Of a stretch of DNA of 64,000 nucleotides, positions 52,642 through 59,106 are shown one piece after another. The notes beneath the pieces were generated by a model, which was not told the DNA's origin, did no database searches, and saw nothing but the letters and a program-made list of their open reading frames with translations. Numbering within the stretch: position 1 is the first letter of the stretch; every line of letters begins with the position of its first letter. Origin of the DNA: Pseudactinotalea sp. HY158 (GTDB lineage Bacteria; Actinomycetota; Actinomycetes; Actinomycetales; Beutenbergiaceae); the NCBI RefSeq assembly GCF_009660225.1, contig NZ_CP045920.1, positions 2,046,001-2,110,000 on the forward strand. The letters run 5' to 3'. Both the position numbers and the translations under genes were made by a program.

Positions 52642-54138
52642 ATGCGACACGCCACCGGAGAAGGCAATGGGCCCGGGCGATCAGAAGGTCGGCGCGTGGA
52701 CAGACGCACGTTCCTCACCCTCGTCGGCGCCGGGGCCGCCGGCGTCGCGCTGGCCTCGTGCAGCGGGGGCGGCGGCCCACCGGCGCCCGAACGCCCGTGG
52801 ACACCGCGCACCCCGGTGCGGATACCGGACGAACTCCACCCGGACGACGGAACGTTCCCCCTGGCCGTGCAGCGGGGCAGCACTGAGATCCTGCCGGGCA
52901 CCACGACCCAGACCTGGGGCGTGAACGGGTCCTACCTCGGCCCGACCCTGCGCCTGCGCACGAGGGACCGGGTGACGATGCACGTGACCAACGGCGTCGA
53001 CGAGGTCACGACGATGCATTGGCACGGCATGCTCCTTCCCGCGAGGATGGACGGTGGCCCGCACCAGCCGATCGAGCCCGGCCACACCTGGTCGCCGTCG
53101 TGGACGGTCGACAACCGGGCCTCGACCCTGTGGTACCACCCCCACCCCGACGGCGAGACGGCTCGCCAGGTCTTCAACGGCGTCGCGGGAATGATCATCA
53201 TCGACGACGACGACACCGATTCCCTGGACCTGCCTCACGACTACGGCATCGACGACATTCCATGCATCCTCCAGGACCGCACGATCGAGGACGACGGCGA
53301 GATGCCCTTCGACACGGTGCCCAACTTCGGTCAGATGGGAACCGACGTCCTCGTCAACGGCACGCTGGGGGCCTACCTCGAGCTGACCCGGACCACCGTG
53401 CGGTTCCGCCTCCTCAACGGTTCGAACGCCCGCCTGTACAACGTCGGCTTCGCCGACGACCGCGAGTTCACCCTGATCGCCACCGGCCAGGGGCTGATGC
53501 CGAAGCCCGCACGGCTGTCGCGGTTCGCGCTCGGGCCCGCCGAGCGCGCCGAGATCGTCGTCGCCTTCGAGCCCGGTGAGCGGGTGCGGATGACCACCAC
53601 CTCGGGATCGGAGCGCATCGATCAGGGCGACCTGTCGATCATGGAGGTCCGCGTCGGCGACGACGCGCAGCCGGGCACTCCCCCGCCCGCCGAACTGCCC
53701 GGACCCGCCCCGCTCGTCCCGTCGGCGGGTGCCAGGGTTCGCACATTCAAGCTGCAGGGCCACGATTCCATCAACGGCGAAGAGATGGACATGTCCCGCA
53801 TCGACGAGGTCGTACCGGCCGGCGCGTTGGAGATCTGGGAGGTCGAGAACACGGTCTACTCGCACAACTTCCACATCCACGGCTGCGATTTCACCGTGCT
53901 GGACCGCAACGGGAAGCCGCCCGAGCCGTGGGAGGCCGGCCGCAAGGACACGGTGCACCTGCCCGACAAGTCCGTGGTGCGTGTCGCCGTCCAGTTCCGC
54001 GACTACACCGATCCGGCGGCCCCGTACATGTACCACTGCCACATCCTGCGGCACGAGGACGCCGGCATGATGGGCCAGTTCCTCGTGGTCGAGCCGGGCA
54101 CGGAGGATTCGGTTCCCCGCGTGCTCCCCGCCGGGTAG
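52642..54138 (+). CDS. Multicopper oxidase (CueO/laccase-like), Tat-exported lipoprotein
   Basis: 498 residues from ATG 52642 (GTG 52696 also possible). A twin-arginine signal DRRTFLTLVGAGAAGVALASC ends in a lipobox Cys40. Copper-binding motifs in order: MHWHGM, WYHPHP, HNFHIHG and YHCHILRHEDAGMMG, the last supplying the type 1 site with Met. All three cupredoxin domains are present. Role: extracytoplasmic oxidation of Cu(I), metals or phenolics. Probably repressed by the divergent MarR-type protein. Confidence 0.9.
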   Translation: MRHATGEGNGPGRSEGRRVDRRTFLTLVGAGAAGVALASCSGGGGPPAPERPWTPRTPVRIPDELHPDDGTFPLAVQRGSTEILPGTTTQTWGVNGSYLGPTLRLRTRDRVTMHVTNGVDEVTTMHWHGMLLPARMDGGPHQPIEPGHTWSPSWTVDNRASTLWYHPHPDGETARQVFNGVAGMIIIDDDDTDSLDLPHDYGIDDIPCILQDRTIEDDGEMPFDTVPNFGQMGTDVLVNGTLGAYLELTRTTVRFRLLNGSNARLYNVGFADDREFTLIATGQGLMPKPARLSRFALGPAERAEIVVAFEPGERVRMTTTSGSERIDQGDLSIMEVRVGDDAQPGTPPPAELPGPAPLVPSAGARVRTFKLQGHDSINGEEMDMSRIDEVVPAGALEIWEVENTVYSHNFHIHGCDFTVLDRNGKPPEPWEAGRKDTVHLPDKSVVRVAVQFRDYTDPAAPYMYHCHILRHEDAGMMGQFLVVEPGTEDSVPRVLPAG

Positions 54139-54140
54139 AT

Positions 54141-54157
54141 CTCCCCGGCTCGGGGAG
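54141..54157 (+). terminator. Hairpin after the multicopper oxidase gene
   Basis: CTCCCCG-GCT-CGGGGAG directly after the stop codon. A second inverted repeat (CATCCAGGG/CCCTGGATG, 54168-54209) follows. Confidence 0.5.
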
Positions 54158-54277
54158 GGAGATGCCCCATCCAGGGGGCGCCCGGCAAGCCCGGTCACGA
54201 CCCTGGATGACACGGCATCCACGACACACGCACCCACCCGTCGATCCGATGCCCCGAGCACATCAGCCAAGGCCGGC

Positions 54278-54454
54278 ACCCACGGCGCCGCCGGTTGGTC
54301 GCTCGGCTTCGCCGGGCCCAACATCAACCTCCAGTTCGCCGGCCTCGCCGGCGTCTGGGAGCGCGTCACCGTGCTCCGCGGTCAGGTGAGCACCGGGCCG
54401 CAGGACGAGTCGTGGGCTATGTGGGTCCGGCTACCGCTGCGGACCTCGCCATGA
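54278..54454 (+). pseudogene. Sensor histidine kinase remnant (C-terminal ATPase end)
   Basis: The frame ending at the TGA 54452-54454 reads GLAGVWERVTVLRGQVSTGPQDESWAMWVRLPL, the final part of the HATPase domain of NarL-partner kinases (usual motif GLxGMRERV). Everything upstream, including sensor, dimerisation His and N-box, is missing. The stop overlaps the response-regulator ATG, as in an intact kinase-regulator operon. Confidence 0.6.
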
Positions 54455-54735
54455 CCATCCGAGTGGCGCTGGTCGACGACGAGGAACTCGTCCGCACGGG
54501 TCTGCGCATGACCATCGGCGCCGAGCCGGACCTGGCCGTGGTGGCCGAGGCGGACGACGGCGCGGAGATGGCACGCGGCCTGTCGAACGCCGAGATCGCG
54601 GCCGAGTTCATGGTGAGCCCGGAGACGATCAAGACTCATGCGGGTAACCTCCTCGCGAAACTCGGTGCCCGCGACCGGCCCCAGGCCGTGATCGCCGCCT
54701 ACGAATCGGACTTCATCAACCCGGCCCAGGAGTGA
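54451..54735 (+). pseudogene. NarL/LuxR-type response regulator with large internal deletion
   Basis: 94 residues instead of about 210. It begins as a normal receiver (MTIRVALVDDEELVRTGLRMTIGAEPDLAVVAEADDGAE), then jumps in frame to the LuxR HTH (GLSNAEIAAEFMVSPETIKTHAGNLLAKLGARDRPQAVI). The phosphoacceptor Asp, the rest of the receiver and the linker are gone. It could still encode a small HTH protein, but not a phospho-switch. The 3' end overlaps the convergent TetR gene by 20 bases. Confidence 0.65.
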
Positions 54736-55471
54736 GATCCCCGAGCCCGGGGACGTCCGTGAGCGAGTGGAGCCCGGCGATCAGCACGTCGAGACCGAAC
54801 TCGAACCGTTCGTCCTCCGCGGGCCTGGTGAGTTGGGCGGCGAGCTGAACGGTGTGGGGAAAGCGGTCGCGTGACAGCGAGGAGAAGTAGCGCTCCAGTT
54901 CGGCCGGCCACTCGGGTCCCGCTCCGGACGCCCGGCGCCGCAGGTCGGCCTCGAACGCGGATGCAACCACATACTGGGAGAACAGGTCGAGCGCGAGCGC
55001 GGCCACGCGATCGGGGAGGCCACCGGCGCGGAGCACCGCGAGCAGGCACTCGGTGCGGTGCAACGCGTGCGGCCCGCCGGGAGGCGTGCCGAGCGCGACC
55101 GCCGCGATCCCGGGGTGAACCAGCAGGGCCGCCCTTGTGTCCCGGCACATCTGCCGCAGCTGGTCGGCCCACACCGGCGGCCGTGGCTGCGGCGGCTCGG
55201 GCATCTCTCCGATCACGCGGTCGACGAGAAGTTCCAGCAACTCGTCCTTGCCCGCGACGTGGGCGTACAGCGACGCCGGCCCCGTCCGCATCTGCTGGGC
55301 CACCGCACGAGTCGTCAGGGCGTCCGCCCCGTCACGCTCGAGCACCGTGAGCGCCGCGTCGATGATCTCGTCCCGCGTGATCCGGCGCCTCCCGGCCCGC
55401 GGCGGCGTGCGCCACGGCGGCGTCGGAACCGCCCGCTCATCACTTCTGGATATACCCGGACCCTCATCCAC
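54716..55471 (-). CDS. TetR-family regulator (TetR_C type)
   Basis: 251 residues. HTH RRRITRDEIIDAALTVLERDGADALTTRAVAQQMRTGPASLYAHVAGKDELLELLVD, then a TetR_C ligand domain. The N-terminal 28 residues are disordered. Divergent from the SnoaL-like/NAD(P)-binding operon with palindromes between, which it probably represses. Confidence 0.85.
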   Translation of the reverse strand: MDEGPGISRSDERAVPTPPWRTPPRAGRRRITRDEIIDAALTVLERDGADALTTRAVAQQMRTGPASLYAHVAGKDELLELLVDRVIGEMPEPPQPRPPVWADQLRQMCRDTRAALLVHPGIAAVALGTPPGGPHALHRTECLLAVLRAGGLPDRVAALALDLFSQYVVASAFEADLRRRASGAGPEWPAELERYFSSLSRDRFPHTVQLAAQLTRPAEDERFEFGLDVLIAGLHSLTDVPGLGDLTPGPG

Positions 55472-55516
55472 CTCGGCTCCTCCTCACGCACGGACACGAC
55501 CAACGTACTACAGCAC

Positions 55517-55562
55517 GAACATTGTTCTTGACAGTCGGCCGGACACCAGACGAACATTGATC
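55517..55562 (+). promoter_or_regulatory. Promoter with two TetR-type operators
   Basis: GAACATTGTTC (55517-55527, perfect palindrome) and GAACATTGATC (55552-55562) are 35 bases apart. TTGACA (55528-55533) abuts the first; the second overlaps the place of the -10 (18-base spacer, GAACAT). Confidence 0.55.
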
Positions 55563-55596
55563 GTGTCCACGATCGCCAGTCGTCAGGGAGCCCGAC

Positions 55597-56106
55597 ATGA
55601 ACACAGACCACGACGCCACCGCCCTCGAGGAGGACCACCTCGCAGTCCACGAGGCCTTCGACCGGGTGATGGCCGCCTGGGGAGAGGACGCCGATGCCTA
55701 TGGCGCCGGCTTCACCCGCGATGCGAGCTACGTCGTGTGGTTCGGTGCCCGATATCGGGGCCGTGCCGAGATCGTCGAGCAGCACCGCCCCCTGTTCGCC
55801 GGGCCGATGCGGGGATCACGCCTGGTCGGCCGGATCGAGGATGTGCAGTTCATCCACGACGACGTCGCCGTCGTGACCAGCTGGGGCGCCATCGTCCGCG
55901 GCCGGCGCACGGGCCGGCACGCGGGAAGGCACGGCCGCAAACTGCAGACCTGGGTGGCGGTGCGCAGCGACGATCGCTGGCGATTCGCCGCGTTTGTCAA
56001 CACCAAGAGGCGCCCCCTCATCGAGACGATCGCCGCCCGAGCCGTGCCCGCACGATCGACCGAAGCCACGAACGCAGACCCACTCCGCAAGGGAGACCCG
56101 TCATGA
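55597..56106 (+). CDS. SnoaL/SgcJ-like NTF2-fold protein
   Basis: 169 residues. HEAFDRVMAAWGEDADAYGAGFTRDASYVVWFGARYRGRAEIVEQHRPLF and DDVAVVTSWGAIV...WVAVRSDDRWRFAAFVNTKR match the SgcJ/EcaC family of small NTF2-like cones. Function unknown; often oxidoreductase partners. Coupled by ATGA to the next gene. Confidence 0.78.
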   Translation: MNTDHDATALEEDHLAVHEAFDRVMAAWGEDADAYGAGFTRDASYVVWFGARYRGRAEIVEQHRPLFAGPMRGSRLVGRIEDVQFIHDDVAVVTSWGAIVRGRRTGRHAGRHGRKLQTWVAVRSDDRWRFAAFVNTKRRPLIETIAARAVPARSTEATNADPLRKGDPS

Positions 56107-56744
56107 AGATCCTCGTCATCGGCGCCGCCGGCCGGACCGGGCGCCACGTCATCGCGGAGGCCGCACGACGCGGCCACGCCGTCACCACCCTCGCCCGCCC
56201 ACCCCACGACCTGCGCGGCACCCCCGGGGTGCGGGCGCACTATTCCGGGGATGCCGCCGATCCGCGGGCGCTCGCACCCGCACTCGCCGGGCAGGACGCC
56301 GTCGTCATGGCGGTCGGCGCGAGTTCGATCGTGCGGACGCTGCTGAGTTCGATGCCCCCGGCGGGCGTGCGCAGGCTGGTCATGACGAGCAGCCGCTCGG
56401 TGGTCGCCACCCGCCCCCGACCCGTACTGGCCATGGTCTGGCTGCGGTTCCGCTCCGCGTACGCCGACCTGGCCCGAGCAGAGGGCATGCTCGAGGGCAG
56501 CGGCCTGGACTGGACCATCGTGCGCGCGACGATGCTCTCCGACGGGCCCGCGACCGGGCAGTTGCACAAAGACTCGCAGCTCGATGCCACGGGTGGCGAC
56601 TGGCGCCTTCGCCGCGCCGACTACGCGATCGCGCTTCTCGACGCGCTCGAGGACGATCGCCTGGTGCACCGGGCGATCGGCGTCTCCGGAGCGACGCGGG
56701 CCGAGCGCCACGCCGGCCCGTCACCCGCCCCCGCGGCCGACTGA
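56103..56744 (+). CDS. NAD(P)-binding NmrA-like reductase
   Basis: 213 residues. MKILVIGAAGRTGRHVIAEAARRGHAVTTLARP is the glycine-rich Rossmann motif; VRRLVMTSSRSV and LDWTIVRATMLSDGPATGQ continue the atypical SDR pattern. There is no catalytic YxxxK, so a NADPH-binding regulator or quinone reductase-like role is possible. Confidence 0.83.
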   Translation: MKILVIGAAGRTGRHVIAEAARRGHAVTTLARPPHDLRGTPGVRAHYSGDAADPRALAPALAGQDAVVMAVGASSIVRTLLSSMPPAGVRRLVMTSSRSVVATRPRPVLAMVWLRFRSAYADLARAEGMLEGSGLDWTIVRATMLSDGPATGQLHKDSQLDATGGDWRLRRADYAIALLDALEDDRLVHRAIGVSGATRAERHAGPSPAPAAD

Positions 56745-56834
56745 GGCGGCCGCGGGCAAAAACTGGTTGCGGGTCGGCGCCGGGTGAGCCTACGGTCTCG
56801 TCACGTGCCCGGCACCATCGCCCGAGGAGTTCCC

Positions 56835-57479
56835 ATGAGCCGCACCCGCGTCCACAACCTACTCGTCTCGCTCGACGGATATGCAGCCGGCGACTTCGTC
56901 AGCCTCGATGCCCCGATCGGTGCGGCACACGGCCTGTTCGACTGGTTCGACGGGCGCGTGATCCACGGCATCGACCGGGCGTCCGCCCCCATCACGCTGG
57001 ATCGGGCACTCACGAGCATGTGGGCCCAGGGCATCGGCGCGGAAATCATGGGACGCCGCAAGTTCGGACCCCAGACGGGCCCCTGGCCGGACGACGGCTG
57101 GCGCGGCTGGTGGGGAGAGGAGCCGCCGTTCGAGACGCCGGTGTTCGTGATGACCCACCATCCCCGTGCCCCGATCGCCTTCGACAACGGGACGACGTTC
57201 GACTTCGTGGGCGGGTCACCGCTCGAGGTCCTGCGGCGAGCTCAGGAAGCGGCGGGAGTCCGCGACGTGCGCATCGGCGGCGGGCCCTCGACAGTTCGGC
57301 AGTTCCTGCAGGCGGGTCTGGTCGACTTCATGCACCTGGCGATCGTGCCGATCCTCCTCGGCGGCGGCGTCTCGCTCTGGGAAGGCCTGGGTGGAATCGA
57401 GGAGCAGTTCACCGTCGAGACGATCGCCTCGACTAGCGGGCTCAATCACCAGTTCTGGAACAGGGCCGAGCCCGCTTGA
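56835..57479 (+). CDS. Dihydrofolate-reductase-like protein (RibD C-terminal domain)
   Basis: 214 residues, GAGGAG before the ATG. RVHNLLVSLDGYAAG, GAEIMGRRKFGPQ, PVFVMTHHPRAPIAF and VRIGGGPSTVRQFLQAGLVDFMHLAIVPILLGGGVSLW are RibD_C landmarks. NADPH-dependent reductase of unknown substrate. Confidence 0.87.
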   Translation: MSRTRVHNLLVSLDGYAAGDFVSLDAPIGAAHGLFDWFDGRVIHGIDRASAPITLDRALTSMWAQGIGAEIMGRRKFGPQTGPWPDDGWRGWWGEEPPFETPVFVMTHHPRAPIAFDNGTTFDFVGGSPLEVLRRAQEAAGVRDVRIGGGPSTVRQFLQAGLVDFMHLAIVPILLGGGVSLWEGLGGIEEQFTVETIASTSGLNHQFWNRAEPA

Positions 57480-57492
57480 ACCCTGCCCCGCC

Positions 57493-58068
57493 CTATCCGG
57501 GGTCGCAATCGCGCGTCTCGGCGGGCATTCCCGCGCCGACGTGGGGCACCAGGGAGGAGAGCACTGCGAACACCGCGGCCATGTCCCCCCGGCTCGGTGT
57601 CGGCTGTGCGACGGATGCTCCGACGATCACCAGATGTGGCACCAGTGCGGCGATGCGCGCTTGCCTGGGATCGCCGAATTCCGACCCCCAAAGCTCGGTG
57701 AGCGCGTCGAGCCTCGCGGCATCTACGCGAGCCATCGCTTCCCGAGCGGCGGTATTCGTCGCCGCCCATCCGCGAACCGCCGACTCGATACGGGCGTCGT
57801 ATCGGATGCTTACTGCAATTCGAGCCAGCGCCTGAGACAGGTCGAGATCGGCCACTGCTTCGATCAGTCGATGCACCTCGCCCACAGCATCTGCTTCGAA
57901 CCGCTCGAGCAGAGCTCGGTGATACTTCTCAACACCGGCGAAGTGGTGATGGAACGAGCCCTTCGTCTTGCCGAGCGTCTCTGCGAGGGGATCGATGCGT
58001 ACGGCGTCGATCCCGTTCGCGCGCAGCGCTGCGAGGCCTGCCATGATCCACTCTTCCCGTGCACTCAT
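57493..58068 (-). CDS. TetR-family regulator
   Basis: 191 residues from ATG 58068, which lies in one arm of a perfect inverted repeat. HTH REEWIMAGLAALRANGIDAVRIDPLAETLGKTKGSFHHHFAGVEKYHRALLERFE. Divergent from a DoxX-like gene and almost certainly its repressor. Confidence 0.87.
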   Translation of the reverse strand: MSAREEWIMAGLAALRANGIDAVRIDPLAETLGKTKGSFHHHFAGVEKYHRALLERFEADAVGEVHRLIEAVADLDLSQALARIAVSIRYDARIESAVRGWAATNTAAREAMARVDAARLDALTELWGSEFGDPRQARIAALVPHLVIVGASVAQPTPSRGDMAAVFAVLSSLVPHVGAGMPAETRDCDPG

Positions 58069-58113
58069 GCAGAAACCATACCACACCATACGGTATGGTA
58101 TGGTTTCTGCATG
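58066..58113. promoter_or_regulatory. Perfect inverted repeat containing both divergent start codons
   Basis: 18-base arms, CATGCAGAAACCATACCA and its exact complement, flank a 12-base spacer. Inside is a 15-base palindrome, ACCATAC-G-GTATGGT (58085-58099), the likely TetR operator. Each arm holds the ATG of one gene and a TATGGT -10 box 6 bases before it, so both messages should be leaderless and under one operator. Confidence 0.8.
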
Positions 58114-58470
58114 ACTCTCCTACCTGACCCGGTCTGGCCGGTCGCCGCCCTCGCTCTCATCTGTTTGATCGACGGCTTACTCTGTTTGAAGCCCGTGCAG
58201 TTCATCGCCGACTGCTTCCGCGACGTGGGCTGGCCACGCCGCCTGTGGTGGATCATGCCGGTCATCAAGTTCGCCGCCACCGGTGGGCTCGTGGCCGGAA
58301 TCTGGATAGAAGGGCTCGGCCTCCTCACGAGCGCTTGCCTGGTGGCCTACTTCATCGGCGCCATCGCCATGCACGTCCGCGCGCGAGACTTCGGCCGAAA
58401 CCTGTTCCTGAACGCGTCGACGATGCTCGCGATCTGCGCCGGAGTGCTGATCTGGTGCTTTGCGCTCTGA
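58111..58470 (+). CDS. DoxX-like small membrane protein
   Basis: 119 residues, four membrane helices (VAALALICLIDGLLCL, IMPVIKFAATGGLVAGIWI, GLLTSACLVAYFIGAIAMHVRARDF, ASTMLAICAGVLIWCF). The KFAATGGLVAGIW and YFIGAIAMHVRARD motifs match DoxX-like proteins. Function unknown; often regulated by TetR-type repressors. Confidence 0.75.
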   Translation: MTLLPDPVWPVAALALICLIDGLLCLKPVQFIADCFRDVGWPRRLWWIMPVIKFAATGGLVAGIWIEGLGLLTSACLVAYFIGAIAMHVRARDFGRNLFLNASTMLAICAGVLIWCFAL

Positions 58471-58495
58471 GGGCGACAGGCGAATCGCGCTAGAA

Positions 58496-58536
58496 CCACT
58501 ACGACCGTAGTCTTTACACTATTACGATCGTAGTGG
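58496..58536. promoter_or_regulatory. Double TetR-type operator upstream of the DUF6069-like gene
   Basis: CACTACGACCGTAGTC (58497-58512) and, inverted around it, CACTATTACGATCGTAGTG (58517-58535). Both match the CACTA-N6-TAGTG site at the TetR gene 3.6 kb away (62094). TTTACA (58513-58518) and TACGAT (58523-58528) are possible promoter parts. Confidence 0.55.
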
Positions 58537-58574
58537 TGACCGGACGGGGCCGCCACCGTCACGAAGGAGACCTG

Positions 58575-59057
58575 ATGATCACACGAGCAGCCACGGCACA
58601 GCGCACGGCCCGATCAAGCCCGCCCTGGTCGACGGACCTGGTCATAGTCGGAGCCGCCGTCGTGAGCGCGACGATCACGTGGTGGTTCACAAGCGAACTG
58701 GCCGGAGTGGACCTGGCGGTATCAACGGGACCGAACGTCCGGAACATCAGCGGGCCGGCCGTAGCGGTGACCGCAGGAGTCGCCGCAGTCCTCGGCATGC
58801 TGACGCTCCGGATTCTGCAGGCCCGGACTGCGCGGGGGCTTCGGATCTGGACCGCGCTGGCGGTGCCGGCGTGGCTGGTGTCCCTGGTGGTGCCCTTGTC
58901 TGCGGTCACTCCCGCCGCCACCGGCACACTCCTCGGACTCCACGCCCTCGTCGCAGCGGTCGTCGTCGTCGCGGCTCGCCGGTCCCGCTCCAACGGCCGG
59001 GGAACGGTCCAGACCACGCGGGCTGCCACAGCCACGTCCGACCGAGCTGACATCTAG
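58575..59057 (+). CDS. Predicted four-helix membrane protein (DUF6069-like)
   Basis: 160 residues, GAAGGAGA before the ATG. Four hydrophobic segments (DLVIVGAAVVSATITWWFT, GPAVAVTAGVAAVLGMLTLRIL, IWTALAVPAWLVSLVVPLSAV, GTLLGLHALVAAVVVVAAR), as in the DUF6069 family. Unknown function; the shared operator suggests control by the TetR at 62149. Confidence 0.7.
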   Translation: MITRAATAQRTARSSPPWSTDLVIVGAAVVSATITWWFTSELAGVDLAVSTGPNVRNISGPAVAVTAGVAAVLGMLTLRILQARTARGLRIWTALAVPAWLVSLVVPLSAVTPAATGTLLGLHALVAAVVVVAARRSRSNGRGTVQTTRAATATSDRADI

Positions 59058-59106
59058 GCCGGACGTTCCGCGCGTGCGCCCGGTTCGCGCCGGCCGAACG
59101 ATGCCC

